Positions 8,331 to 17,300 are shown, counted from the first letter of the stretch. The stretch: DNA of 64,000 nt from Curtobacterium citreum (GCF_006715175.1 NZ_VFMQ01000001.1:2666001-2730000), one strand, 5' to 3'. Notes: generated by a model from the letters alone, not told the origin. Program-made: numbers and translations.

Positions 8331-10349
8331 TCAGCGCCGGCGTCGCAGGGTCGAGAAGATCCCCTTCACGACCTCCTTGGCGATGGTCCCGCCGAGCCCC
8401 GGACCGAGCAGGTCCGACAGCGGGTCCCCCGACCGCCGCGAGGTCGACGTCCGCGACGACCGTGGCGAGCGACCGCTCCGCCGCGACTCGGCCGTCCGCT
8501 CCGCGCGCTCGAACTCCCGCTGCGTGCGCTCGTACTCCTGCTGCGCGGCCCGACGCTCTCGCTCGTCCTGCTTCGCCCGTGCCGCCGCCTCCTTCGCGGC
8601 TGCCGCGGCGGCCCGCGCCGCCTGCTTCTCGGCCTCGGCCTGCGCGGACGCGGCGTGCTCCGCCGCCTCCGCGGCGGCGGCCTCGGCGGCCGCGGCCTCC
8701 ATCCGGCGCGCGAGGATCTCGTGCGCCGAGTCGGGGTCGACGCGGGTGCCGTACCGGGCGAGGAGCGGGGACGAGGTGACCCGGGCCTCCAGGTCCGCCC
8801 CCGGCAGGGGCTCCATGGAGCCCTGCGGCGCGCGCAGGCGCGTCCACGCGACCGGCGTGGGCGCACCACGCTCGTTCATCACGGTGACGATCGCCTCACC
8901 CGTCGCCAGCGAGGTCAGGACCTCGCCGAGGTCGTACTCGCTCGTCGGGTAGGTCGACACCGTGGCGCGGAGAGCCTTCGCGTCGTCGGGCGTGTGGGCG
9001 CGGAGCTGGTGCTGGATGCGCGACCCCAGCTGCGCGAGCACGTCGTTCGGGACGTCCTTCGGCGTCTGCGTGACGAAGAACACGCCGACGCCCTTCGAAC
9101 GGATCAGCCGGACGGTGCGGACGACCTGCTCGGTGAAGTCCTTCGACGCACCCGTGAACAGCAGGTGCGCCTCGTCGAGGAAGAACACGAGCTTCGGCTT
9201 GTCCTGGTCGCCGACCTCGGGCAGCTCGTTGAACAGGTCTGCGAGCATCCACATCAGGAACGTCGAGAACAGCTGTGGCTGGTCCTGCACGCCGGGGACC
9301 TCGAGCAGGCTCACGATCCCGCGGCCGTCCGGGGCCGTCCGGAGGAACTCGGCGGTGTCGATCTCCGGCTCCCCGAAGAACGCGTCGGCACCCTGGTCGG
9401 CGAAGGTGACGAGCTCGCGCAGGATCACGCCGACCGTCTGCTTCGACAGACCGCCGAGGTCCGCGAGTTCGCCCTTGCCCGCGTCGCTCGTCAGGTAGGT
9501 CAGGACGCTCCGCAGGTCGGACAGGTCGACGAGCGGCAGCCCGGCCTGCTCGGCGTAGTGGAAGACGAGCCCGAGCGACGACTCCTGCGTCTCGTTGAGA
9601 CCGAGCACCTTCGCGAGCAGCAGCGGCCCGAACCCGGACACCGTCGCCCGGACCGGGACACCCGTGCCGACGCCGCCGAGGGCGTAGAACTCGGCCTGGC
9701 TGCCGACGCCCTGCCACTGCTGGCCGATGCCCGCCGTGCGCGCGAGCAGCTTGTCGTTCGGCTGGCCGGGGGTCGCCAAGCCGGACAGGTCGCCCTTGAC
9801 GTCCGCCGCGAACACCGGCACACCGGCCGCGGCGATCTGCTCGGCGAGGAGCTGCAGGGTGCGGGTCTTGCCCGTGCCGGTGGCACCCGCGACGAGGCCG
9901 TGCCGGTTGAGCATGCCGAGCGGGATGCGGACCTGGACGTCCGGCAGCGCCTCGCCGTTGACGAGCGCGCCGAGTTCGAGGGCGGTGCCGCCGACGGCGT
10001 ACCCGGTACGGACGGCCGCCACGGCGTCGGCGCCGAGCGGTCCGGCGGGTGGTGCGGTGAGCGGCGGGGTCGCCTGGTCGCCGGGTCGGGTGTCGGGCCG
10101 GACGGGAGGCTCGGTGCCTGTGGACGACGTCGACTCGGCTGCCGGGGTGGCCGGGTCCGTGGGCGCTGCTGCCGGCTCGGCTGTCGTCGCCGCCGGCTCG
10201 GTGGGCGCTGCGGCCACTGTCCGGCTCAGCGCTGCGGCGAGCTCCTCGGCCCGCCGTGCGGCCTCGTCGGCGAGCCGACGCGCCTCCTCGGCGGCGGCCT
10301 GCGCCGCCGCTGCCGCTGATCTCGCCTGCTCCACCGCGTCGTCGCTCAT
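8331..10349 (-). CDS. HerA-like / DUF853 ATPase (YjgR family)
   Basis: This P-loop ATPase of about 672 residues belongs to the helicase HerA-like DUF853 group. An N-terminal Ala-rich coiled coil and a low-complexity Pro/Thr linker are followed by the core. The core has GATGTGKTRTLQLLAEQI (Walker A), FAADVKGDLSGLATPG, SSLGLVFHYAEQAGLPL, FFLDEAHLLF (Walker B) and VFFVTQTPKDVPNDV. A charged Ala/Arg-rich coiled coil forms the C-terminus. The family role is unclear; HerA relatives translocate DNA. ATG at 10349 was preferred over an in-frame GTG at 10355; neither has a clear ribosome binding site. No nuclease partner such as NurA is adjacent. Confidence 0.88.
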   Translation of the reverse strand: MSDDAVEQARSAAAAAQAAAEEARRLADEAARRAEELAAALSRTVAAAPTEPAATTAEPAAAPTDPATPAAESTSSTGTEPPVRPDTRPGDQATPPLTAPPAGPLGADAVAAVRTGYAVGGTALELGALVNGEALPDVQVRIPLGMLNRHGLVAGATGTGKTRTLQLLAEQIAAAGVPVFAADVKGDLSGLATPGQPNDKLLARTAGIGQQWQGVGSQAEFYALGGVGTGVPVRATVSGFGPLLLAKVLGLNETQESSLGLVFHYAEQAGLPLVDLSDLRSVLTYLTSDAGKGELADLGGLSKQTVGVILRELVTFADQGADAFFGEPEIDTAEFLRTAPDGRGIVSLLEVPGVQDQPQLFSTFLMWMLADLFNELPEVGDQDKPKLVFFLDEAHLLFTGASKDFTEQVVRTVRLIRSKGVGVFFVTQTPKDVPNDVLAQLGSRIQHQLRAHTPDDAKALRATVSTYPTSEYDLGEVLTSLATGEAIVTVMNERGAPTPVAWTRLRAPQGSMEPLPGADLEARVTSSPLLARYGTRVDPDSAHEILARRMEAAAAEAAAAEAAEHAASAQAEAEKQAARAAAAAAKEAAARAKQDERERRAAQQEYERTQREFERAERTAESRRSGRSPRSSRTSTSRRSGDPLSDLLGPGLGGTIAKEVVKGIFSTLRRRR

Positions 10350-10407
10350 GGCCACAGCGTACGGACGCCGACCGACGCCGGTCCGGCCGGACGACGACGG
10401 GGAGTGA

Positions 10408-11664
10408 CTAGTGCGTGAGGGCGGGGACCGTGCGGGGGCGGACCACGGCCCAGAGCAGGACGATCGCCACCGCCGCCGTGCACGCCATCACGGCCGCCAT
10501 CGGCGCCGCGGTCTCGATGCCGAGCCAGCCGACGACCGGCGAGATGAGCCCGGCGACACCGAAGTTCAGGGCGCCGAGGAGCGAGGCGGCGGTGCCGGCT
10601 TCCTTGCCGTGCGCGGCGAGGCCGATCACCTGGACGAGCGGGAACGAGAAGCCGCACGCCGCGATGAAGAACCAGAGCGGCACGAGCACGCCGACCAGTC
10701 CGGCACCCAGCGCGTCGAGCACGATGATCGCGACCGACGCCAGGAACAGGGTCGCGGTCGAGCAGGCGAGGATCCACTGCGGGCCGACACGCTGCGCGAT
10801 CCGCGAGGAGATCTGCACGCCGACGACGACGCCGATGGAGTTCACCGCGAAGAGCAGTCCGTACTGCTGCGCGTTGAGCCCGTAGACGCCCTGGAACAGG
10901 AACGGCGACGAACTCAGGTACGAGAACAGGCCGCTGAACACCATCGCTCCGATGAGCGCGACGCCGACGAAGATCCGGTCGGAGAACAGCGCCCTGTACC
11001 GCTGGCCGACGGTGGAGTGGCCGGCCTCGTGCCGGCGCTCCTTCGGCAGCGTCTCGACGATGAGCAGGATCGACGCGATCACGACGGCCAGGCCGTAGCA
11101 GGCGAGGAACACGAAGATGCCGCGCCAGCTGGTGAAGCGGAGCATCTGCGAGCCGATGAGCGGCGCGAGGATCGGTGCGAGGCCGTTCACCATCGCCAGG
11201 CGCGACAGCATGCGCACGAGGGGCTTGCCGCCGAACAGGTCGCGGACGGTGGCCATCGCGACGACACCACCCGCCGCGGCACCCATGCCCTGCAGGACGC
11301 GGAACACGGCCAGCAGCTCGATGTCCGGCGCGGTGGCCGCTCCGATGGACGCCGCGATGTGCACCGTGGTGGCGATGATGAGCGGCAGGCGACGACCGAC
11401 CTTGTCGCTCCACGGGCCGACCAGCAGCTGGCCGACCGCGAACCCGAGCGTCGTCGCCGTGAGCGTGAGCTGCACGGCGCCGTCGGAGACCCCGAACTGC
11501 TCCTTGAGCGACGGGAACGCCGGCAGGTAGAGGTCGATGGTGAACGGCCCGAGCGCGGTGAGCGCGCCGAGCACGAAGACGTAGACGAGGCGCTGACCCC
11601 GGGTGAGCGAGTCACCGGGGTGGAGCACGACGCGGAGTGGACCAGTGGTGGCGGGCGCGGTCAC
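10408..11664 (-). CDS. Bcr/CflA-type multidrug efflux MFS transporter
   Basis: Twelve hydrophobic segments are visible. The N-terminus TALGPFTIDLYLPAFPSL and the loop GPWSDKVGRRLPL are characteristic of the Bcr/CflA drug:proton antiporters. The GTG at 11664 gives about 418 residues, has AAGGA ten bases upstream, and starts just before the first helix. An upstream in-frame ATG at 11793 would add about 43 atypical residues. It is divergent from a TetR-type regulator across 299 bp, which suggests drug-responsive control. Confidence 0.9.
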   Translation of the reverse strand: MTAPATTGPLRVVLHPGDSLTRGQRLVYVFVLGALTALGPFTIDLYLPAFPSLKEQFGVSDGAVQLTLTATTLGFAVGQLLVGPWSDKVGRRLPLIIATTVHIAASIGAATAPDIELLAVFRVLQGMGAAAGGVVAMATVRDLFGGKPLVRMLSRLAMVNGLAPILAPLIGSQMLRFTSWRGIFVFLACYGLAVVIASILLIVETLPKERRHEAGHSTVGQRYRALFSDRIFVGVALIGAMVFSGLFSYLSSSPFLFQGVYGLNAQQYGLLFAVNSIGVVVGVQISSRIAQRVGPQWILACSTATLFLASVAIIVLDALGAGLVGVLVPLWFFIAACGFSFPLVQVIGLAAHGKEAGTAASLLGALNFGVAGLISPVVGWLGIETAAPMAAVMACTAAVAIVLLWAVVRPRTVPALTH

Positions 11665-11963
11665 GAGCGAGCGGTCCTTCGACAGGAGAGACGGGAGAGG
11701 GAGGTGATCACGGGCGCCGCGGTTGCCCGGCGCCGGGAGAGCGGGGTCGCACCGGGCGGACCCGGCCGAGTCGAATCGAATCGATTCGCCCACGGAACCA
11801 TCCTACGGGCTGCGTGAGCGCTCCCGGAACCTCCCGCACCACATCCGTCGCGTCACACCGCGCTCTCCGTCCCGTCCGGGCGGTCGCCGTACGGTAGCGT
11901 CGACCGTGCTCGTCGACACCCGGTCGGACCGGGCAACGGACTCGGCGAGAAGGGGGTGGGACC
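11665..11963. other. Divergent promoter region between efflux gene and TetR gene
   Basis: This gap carries no convincing gene. It must hold promoters for both divergent genes. The only conspicuous symmetry is the AT-rich palindrome at 11770-11789. Confidence 0.5.
11770..11789. promoter_or_regulatory. Candidate TetR-family operator
   Basis: CGAATCGATTCG (11777-11788) is a perfect 12-bp palindrome preceded by a further CGAAT, giving an unusually AT-rich symmetric patch in this GC-rich DNA. It lies between the divergent Bcr/CflA and TetR genes, where such operators normally occur. Binding is inferred from position and symmetry only. Confidence 0.45.
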
Positions 11964-12542
11964 GTGGTCGACGCACGGATCCTGCACACCACCGCAGCCC
12001 TGCGCGAGGCGATCCTGCGGCTGGCCGCCGACCGCCCCGTGTCCACGATCACCGTCGCGGACGTCACGCGCGCGGCCGGGATCAACCGTGCGACCTTCTA
12101 CTCGCACGCGGTCTCGCCGGGGTCGCTGCTCGCCGACGTGCTCACGCCCGAGCTCGACCGCATCCGCGAGGACGACGCCGAGGCCCGCCGGACGGCTGCC
12201 GCCCGTGGTGCGGGTGCCGACGAGCTCGCTGCGATCACCCGTCGCGGGATCGACGCGGTCGTCGAGCACGTGGTGTCCCACCGGGACATCTACGCGAAGG
12301 GGCTCCCGGACACCGAGGACGCCTCGCTCCACCGGCTCCTCGTCGAGCACTTCACCGTTTCGAGCGCGCAGCACATCCGCGAGCTCCCCACCGAGCGCCC
12401 GACCATGCTCGACGACGTCGCGGCCGGGTTCGTCGCGCAGGGGTTCGTCGGTGCGATCGAGGCCTGGCTCGCCGGGCCCCGGCGGTCGCGGAGGTCGCTC
12501 GTCGAGACGATCACGCTGTCGTTCCCGTCCTGGTGGCACTGA
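11964..12542 (+). CDS. TetR-family transcriptional regulator
   Basis: The 192-residue protein starts at GTG. The N-terminal helix-turn-helix (about residues 9-50: LREAILRLAADRPVSTITVA, then GINRATFYSHAVSPGSLL) is a clear TetR DNA-binding domain. The C-terminal ligand domain is not recognisable as a particular subfamily. It is divergent from the Bcr/CflA efflux gene, the usual arrangement for a local repressor of a drug pump. Its 3' end converges on a 14-bp tandem array. Confidence 0.9.
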   Translation: MVDARILHTTAALREAILRLAADRPVSTITVADVTRAAGINRATFYSHAVSPGSLLADVLTPELDRIREDDAEARRTAAARGAGADELAAITRRGIDAVVEHVVSHRDIYAKGLPDTEDASLHRLLVEHFTVSSAQHIRELPTERPTMLDDVAAGFVAQGFVGAIEAWLAGPRRSRRSLVETITLSFPSWWH

Positions 12543-12576
12543 GCGCCGCGGCACCGGCGACAGCAGCGACCGTCAG

Positions 12577-12674
12577 TCGCTGATCGTCGGTCGCTGATCG
12601 TCGGTCGCTGATCGTCGGTCGCTGATCGTCGGTCGCTGATCGTCGGTCGCTGATCGTCAGTTGCTGACCGTCGG
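12577..12674. repeat. 14-bp tandem repeat, seven units
   Basis: Seven contiguous units of TCGCTGATCGTCGG run from 12577 to 12674. The units at 12591, 12605, 12619 and 12633 match exactly and the last two diverge slightly. The final unit (12661-12674) codes for the last residues of the lipoprotein gene on the minus strand, and its stop codon lies just inside the preceding unit. Confidence 0.95.
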
Positions 12675-13217
12675 CTTCTCGCCGCGCTGCAGCGACCGCA
12701 CCACGTCGACCGTGGCGTCGACGAACGCGTCCCCGTCGTCGCCGGGCACTCGATGGTCGGCGGACACCCCGTCGCCCCCGGTCCCGCTCGCGGGCAGGGA
12801 CCCACCGAGGGACACCACGACCACGCCGGCGTCGTGCGCGGTCTGGAGCGCCCCGGCCAGGGCCGAGGCGTCGACTGCGCGGACGAGCACCGCCTTCGCG
12901 CCGCCCCGGACGAGCGCGTCGATCGCCTCGCGCTGGGCCGCCGCGCCGTCCTGCTCGGGCGCCACCCGGACGTCCGACCGGAACCCCGCTGCGTCGAGCC
13001 GGTCGCCGAGCGCCGTGCCGAGCGAGCCGTCCGCGGCGGACAGGACCACCCCGACCACGGCGTGCCGGTCGAAGCCGCCGTCCGAGCTGGTCAGGTCCGA
13101 GCTCTGCACGGGCGTCGGCGCCGCGGTCGTGGGACCCTGGCAACCGGTCAGGGCGACGAGGGCCGCCCCCACCACGACGGCCACGACGGCCCCGACCCGC
13201 ATGCGCACGCGCGTCAC
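12657..13217 (-). CDS. Lipoprotein resembling one lobe of a periplasmic binding protein
   Basis: About 186 residues. The signal peptide VGAVVAVVVGAALVALTGC ends in a lipobox (LTGC), so the protein should be a membrane-anchored lipoprotein. The mature part has VVGVVLSAADGSLGTALGD, a poly-Ala/Val sheet-helix pattern and GVVVVSLGG, as in sugar-binding (Peripla_BP_4-like) proteins. It covers only about half the normal length, so only one lobe is present. The GTG start overlaps the TGA of the upstream MFS gene (GTGA), so the two are translationally coupled. No ABC permease or ATPase is nearby, and a transport role is unproven. Confidence 0.75.
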   Translation of the reverse strand: MTRVRMRVGAVVAVVVGAALVALTGCQGPTTAAPTPVQSSDLTSSDGGFDRHAVVGVVLSAADGSLGTALGDRLDAAGFRSDVRVAPEQDGAAAQREAIDALVRGGAKAVLVRAVDASALAGALQTAHDAGVVVVSLGGSLPASGTGGDGVSADHRVPGDDGDAFVDATVDVVRSLQRGEKPTVSN

Positions 13218-14602
13218 GCTACCCGCTCGGCACCTGCAGGCGGCGGCACCGGGCCGAGCCGTCGGACCGCCGCGGTGGCGAGCAGCGCGATCACGATCAT
13301 CGCGAGGAACACGAGCGGGAACGACCACGCGGCGTCCGCTCCCCCGCTGCCGACGAACAGCAACCCGGTGACCGCGAGCCCGACGACGCTGCCCGAGGCG
13401 TCCGCGATCGTCAGCGCCGAGCTCGCGAACCCGTCGTCGCCCTCGCCCGAGAACCGCAGCGTCAGCATCGACGCCCGCGGGTACAGCCCGCCCATGCCCG
13501 CGCCGCCGACGAACCAGCCGACGACGAGCACCCACCACGGCAGGTCGAACGCGGCGACCGCGAGCGCCGTGACCAGGCTGACGAGCACCAGGGCGAGCCC
13601 GACACCGAACGTCCTGGCGGCCGTCAGGCGTTCCTCGCCGACCCGTCCGTGCACCCAGCTGGCACCGGCCCAGCTCAGGGCGGCGACGGTCAGCGCGAGG
13701 CCCGCCGTCGACGCCGACAGACCGTGCCGCGACTGCAGCAGGAACGGCACGTAGGCCTCGCTCCCGAAGAACGCCGCCGCGACGAGTCCCCGCAGGAGCA
13801 CCACGCTCGGCAGCCCGGGCGCCGCACGGAACGTCCCGGTCGGCAGCAGCGGACGGAGCGCCGCCCACGTGCCGACGACCCCGACGACGACCGCGGCGAC
13901 GCGCGGCCACGGGCCGAGGTCCGGGGCGACGTTGAGGAGCAGGATCGCGATCGCCGCCCCGACGGACCAGCCGATCCTGGTGCGTTGCCACACCGGTCGG
14001 AGCGCGGCGGCCGGGGCGTGCAGCTTCCCGAGGGTCGGCACGAGCAGGGCGAACGACACCACCGCGATGACGAGCGCCCCGGCGAAGACCCAGTGCCAGC
14101 CCCACGTCTCGGTGACGATCCCCGCGACCGCCGGGCCGACGAGCGCCGGGACGACCCACGCCGCGGCGAACCCGGCGAACACCGGGCCGTGCAGCTCGGC
14201 TGGGAAGATCCGTGCGACGAGCACGTAGAGCACGACGTCGATCGCCCCGGCACCGAAGCCCTCGACGAGCCGCCCGACGAGGAACACCTCCATCGTGGGC
14301 GCCAGCATCACGACCGCGGTGCCGAGCGCGAAGAGCGCGGCCGAGACCCACGCGACGACACGACCGCCGGACCGGTCCGTCCAGTTCCCCGCGAGCACCA
14401 TGCCAGGGACACCCGCGGCGAGGGGTGCCGCGAAGGCGAGCGCGTACAGCGTCTCGCCGTCGAGGTCACGGCTGATCTCCGGCATGACCGTGGTCATCGC
14501 CAGGTTCTGGAACGCCGCGACGCCCACGATGGCGACCATGCCGATCGTCGCGAGCGCGTAGCGCCCGCTGAGGATCCCGGTCGTCGTCGCCACGCTGCTC
14601 AC
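13214..14602 (-). CDS. MFS transporter (14-TM drug-efflux type)
   Basis: A hydrophobic protein of about 462 residues with many membrane segments. It has an N-terminal ALATIGMVAIVGVAAFQNLA helix, the motif A-like loop GNWTDRSGGR and a second-half region with ASMLTLRFSG. It belongs to the EmrB/QacA-like branch of the major facilitator superfamily; the substrate is unknown. Candidate GTG starts lie at 14602 and 14611 and no good ribosome binding site distinguishes them. An upstream ATG at 14659 falls inside the 44-bp palindrome and is unlikely. It is coupled by a GTGA overlap to the downstream lipoprotein gene. Confidence 0.88.
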   Translation of the reverse strand: MSSVATTTGILSGRYALATIGMVAIVGVAAFQNLAMTTVMPEISRDLDGETLYALAFAAPLAAGVPGMVLAGNWTDRSGGRVVAWVSAALFALGTAVVMLAPTMEVFLVGRLVEGFGAGAIDVVLYVLVARIFPAELHGPVFAGFAAAWVVPALVGPAVAGIVTETWGWHWVFAGALVIAVVSFALLVPTLGKLHAPAAALRPVWQRTRIGWSVGAAIAILLLNVAPDLGPWPRVAAVVVGVVGTWAALRPLLPTGTFRAAPGLPSVVLLRGLVAAAFFGSEAYVPFLLQSRHGLSASTAGLALTVAALSWAGASWVHGRVGEERLTAARTFGVGLALVLVSLVTALAVAAFDLPWWVLVVGWFVGGAGMGGLYPRASMLTLRFSGEGDDGFASSALTIADASGSVVGLAVTGLLFVGSGGADAAWSFPLVFLAMIVIALLATAAVRRLGPVPPPAGAERVA

Positions 14603-14629
14603 CCGGGTCACGCTACCGGTGACCACGGA

Positions 14630-14673
14630 CGGACTGGAGGATCGTGGCGGCGCCGCCACGATCCTCCAGTCCG
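14630..14673. terminator. 44-bp perfect palindrome
   Basis: Two 22-bp arms, the left beginning CGGACTGGAGGATCGTGGCG, are exact inverted copies with no loop. It lies after metB and before the MFS gene on the same strand, so it can end metB transcription or act as a protein-binding site for the MFS operon. The arm is related to the dispersed GGACnGGAGG motif seen elsewhere in the window. Confidence 0.8.
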
Positions 14674-14686
14674 CCCTGCGCGCGCG

Positions 14687-14727
14687 TCAGCGCGCCGCGA
14701 CGTCAGCGCGCCGGGACGTCAGCGCTC
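14687..14727. repeat. 16-bp tandem repeat over the metB stop codon
   Basis: TCAGCGCGCC-type units start at 14687, 14703 and 14719, an exact 16-bp period. The unit at 14719 contains the metB stop codon, so the array extends the gene's 3' end into the intergenic space. Confidence 0.8.
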
Positions 14728-15864
14728 CAACGCCTGCAGGACGTCCGCGACCAGGTCGCCGGCGTCCTCGATGCCCACCGACAGGCGGACGACGTTCTCC
14801 GGCACGGCGAGCTCCGTGCCCTTGACGGACGCGTGCGTCATCTCGCTCGGGTAGCCGATGAGCGACTCGACCCCGCCGAGCGACTCGGCGAGCGTGAACA
14901 CCTCGGTCGACTCGACGAACCGCTTCGCCGCCGCGGGGCCGCCGGTCAGCGCGACCGAGAGCATGCCGCCGAAGCCACGCATCTGCTTCGCGGCGACGTC
15001 GTGCCCGGGGTGGTCGGCGAGGCCCGGGTAGAAGACGCGCTCGACACCCGGGGCGGACACGAGCGCCTCGGCCACGGCCTGCGCGTTCGCGGAGTGCCGC
15101 TCCATCCGCAGCGGCAGCGTCTTGATGCCGCGGGTGGTCAGGAAGGCGTCGAACGGCGAGGCGATCGCACCCGCACCGAACTGCAGGAAGCCGACCTGCT
15201 CCGCGAACTCCTGGTCCCGCAGCACGACCGCACCGCCGACGACGTCGGAGTGGCCCCCGAGGTACTTCGTCGTGGAGTACGACACCGCGTCGGCGCCGAG
15301 CGCGAGCGGCTGCTGCAGGTACGGCGAGGCGAACGTGTTGTCCACGACGACGAGCGCACCGGCGGCGTGCCCGACCTCGGACAGCAGCGCGATGTCGGCG
15401 ATCTTCATGAGCGGGTTCGTCGGGGTCTCGACCCACAGGACGGTCTTCGCGGGGGCACCCTCGAGCGCGGCGCGGACCCGGTCGACGTCGCTCATGTCGA
15501 CGACGACGAGCTCGACGCCCCACGGCACGTGCAGCCGGTTCACCAGGCGGTGCGTCCCGCCGTAGACGTCGTTGCCCATCACCACGCGGGCGCCGGGCTC
15601 CAGGTACGCGCGGAGCAGGGCGTCCTCGGCGGCCAGCCCGGACGCGAACGAGTACGCCGCGACGCCGCCGTCCAGGTCGGCGAGGAGCGTCTGCAGGGCG
15701 TCCCGCGTCGGGTTGCCGCCGCGCGAGTACTCGTAGCCGTTCCGCATGTTCCCCACGCCGTCCTGCACGTAGGTGCTCGTGACGTGGATGGGCGGGATCA
15801 CCGCGCCGGTCGTGGCGTCGGGGTCCTGGCCGGCGTGGACGGCACGGGTGTCGAACTCGGTCAT
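14719..15864 (-). CDS. metB: Cystathionine gamma-synthase / lyase family enzyme
   Basis: A 381-residue Cys/Met-metabolism PLP enzyme. It has YEYSRGGNPTR (substrate and phosphate binding), SGLAAEDALLR, VDNTFASPYLQQPLALGAD, and the PLP lysine in SYSTTKYLGGHSD. In actinobacteria the family acts as cystathionine gamma-synthase or as reverse-transsulfuration lyase, and sequence alone does not separate the two. The neighbouring cystathionine beta-synthase on the same strand favours a joint role in homocysteine-cysteine interconversion. The two genes are 61 bp apart and probably co-transcribed. Confidence 0.93.
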   Translation of the reverse strand: MTEFDTRAVHAGQDPDATTGAVIPPIHVTSTYVQDGVGNMRNGYEYSRGGNPTRDALQTLLADLDGGVAAYSFASGLAAEDALLRAYLEPGARVVMGNDVYGGTHRLVNRLHVPWGVELVVVDMSDVDRVRAALEGAPAKTVLWVETPTNPLMKIADIALLSEVGHAAGALVVVDNTFASPYLQQPLALGADAVSYSTTKYLGGHSDVVGGAVVLRDQEFAEQVGFLQFGAGAIASPFDAFLTTRGIKTLPLRMERHSANAQAVAEALVSAPGVERVFYPGLADHPGHDVAAKQMRGFGGMLSVALTGGPAAAKRFVESTEVFTLAESLGGVESLIGYPSEMTHASVKGTELAVPENVVRLSVGIEDAGDLVADVLQALER

Positions 15865-15925
15865 GCGATCGGGGTTCCTTGCAGCTCGGGGTCGTGGTCG
15901 GGGGCGCGTCGGTGCGCGGCCCGGG

Positions 15926-17290
15926 TCACTCGGACAGGGAGGTCAGCAGGTCGTGCCGGGTCAGCACGGTCACCGGCTTGCCGTCGTCGACGACGAGCAG
16001 GGCGTCGACGGACTCGAGCGCCCGCCGGGCCGCGGACAGGGACTCCCCCGTGCCGATGAGCGGGAGCGGGTCCCCGACGAAGCCGGACACCGCGTCGGTC
16101 ATCGCGGCCGCGCCGGTGAACACCTGCTCGAGCAGGTCCTTCTCGGCGACGGCACCGACGACCTCGCCGATCACGACGGGCGGCTCGGCGCTCAGGACCG
16201 GCATCTGCGAGACGCCGTACGTCGCCATGATCTCGACGACGTCCCGCACGGTGTCCGACGGGTGCGCGTGCACGAGGTCCGGCAGACGGCCGTCCTTGCC
16301 CGCGACGACGGACCCCACCGTCCGCGCGTCGTCGGTCTCGGCGAAGCCGTACGAGCGCATCCACCGGTCGTTGAAGATCTTGCCGAGGTAGCCCCGGCCG
16401 CTGTCCGGCAGGAGCACCACGACGACGTCGTCCTCGGTCAGGTCCTGCGCGGCCCGGAGCGCGGCGACCACGGCCATGCCGCTCGACCCGCCCACGAGCA
16501 GGCCCTCCTCGCGCGCCAGGCGGCGGGTCATCGCGAACGACTCGGCGTCCGTCACGGCGATGATCTCGTCCGGGATCCCGGCGTCGTACGCGGCTGGCCA
16601 GAAGTCCTCGCCGACGCCCTCCACCAGGTACGGCCGCCCGGTGCCGCCCGAGTAGACCGAGCCCTCCGGGTCCGCGCCGACGATCCGGACGCGTCCGTCC
16701 GACGCTTCCTTGAGGTACCGGCCGGTGCCGGAGATGGTGCCCCCGGTGCCGACGCCGGCGACGAAGTGCGTGATCTGCCCCTCGGTGTCGCGCCAGATCT
16801 CGGGACCGGTGGTCTCGTAGTGGCTCCGCGGGCCGTTCGGGTTCGCGTACTGGTTCGGCTTGTAGGCGCCGGGGATCTCCCGCACGAGCCGGTCCGACAC
16901 CGAGTAGTACGACTCCGGGTGCTCCGGCGGGACCGCGGTGGGGGTGACGACGATCTCGGCGCCGTACGCGGTGAGGACGTTCCGCTTGTCCTCGCCGACC
17001 TTGTCCGGCAGGACGAACACGCACCGGTACCCGCGCTGCTGGGCCACGAGCGCGAGCCCGACCCCGGTGTTCCCGGAGGTCGGTTCGACGATCGTCCCGC
17101 CGGGGCGCAGGTCGCCGGAGGCCTCGGCCGCATCGATGATCCGCGTCGCGATGCGGTCCTTCGACGAGCCGCCCGGGTTCAGGTACTCGACCTTGACCAG
17201 GACGGTCGGCCGGATGCCCTCGGTGACGCGGTTCAGACGGACGAGCGGGGTGTCGCCGACGAGGTCGACGACCGAGTTCGCGTAACGCAC
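15926..17290 (-). CDS. cbs: Cystathionine beta-synthase
   Basis: A 454-residue protein with an N-terminal PLP domain (DLVGDTPLVRLN; PLP lysine in GGSSKDRIATRI; EPTSGNTGVGLAL; GTGGTISGTGRYLKE) and a C-terminal pair of CBS motifs from about residue 330 (VHAHPSDTVRDVVEIM, then VSGFVGDPLPLIGTGESL). The domain order matches cystathionine beta-synthase rather than plain cysteine synthase. It condenses serine, or an O-activated serine, with homocysteine to cystathionine, which the adjacent MetB-type enzyme could cleave or make. The start is a GTG. Confidence 0.92.
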   Translation of the reverse strand: MRYANSVVDLVGDTPLVRLNRVTEGIRPTVLVKVEYLNPGGSSKDRIATRIIDAAEASGDLRPGGTIVEPTSGNTGVGLALVAQQRGYRCVFVLPDKVGEDKRNVLTAYGAEIVVTPTAVPPEHPESYYSVSDRLVREIPGAYKPNQYANPNGPRSHYETTGPEIWRDTEGQITHFVAGVGTGGTISGTGRYLKEASDGRVRIVGADPEGSVYSGGTGRPYLVEGVGEDFWPAAYDAGIPDEIIAVTDAESFAMTRRLAREEGLLVGGSSGMAVVAALRAAQDLTEDDVVVVLLPDSGRGYLGKIFNDRWMRSYGFAETDDARTVGSVVAGKDGRLPDLVHAHPSDTVRDVVEIMATYGVSQMPVLSAEPPVVIGEVVGAVAEKDLLEQVFTGAAAMTDAVSGFVGDPLPLIGTGESLSAARRALESVDALLVVDDGKPVTVLTRHDLLTSLSE

Positions 17291-17300
17291 GCGGCCGAGT

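Noticed and set aside
10411..11817. Plus-strand frame of 468 codons opposite the Bcr/CflA gene
   Set aside because: It is an Arg/Glu/Asp-rich shadow without motifs, while the minus strand encodes a complete 12-helix transporter.
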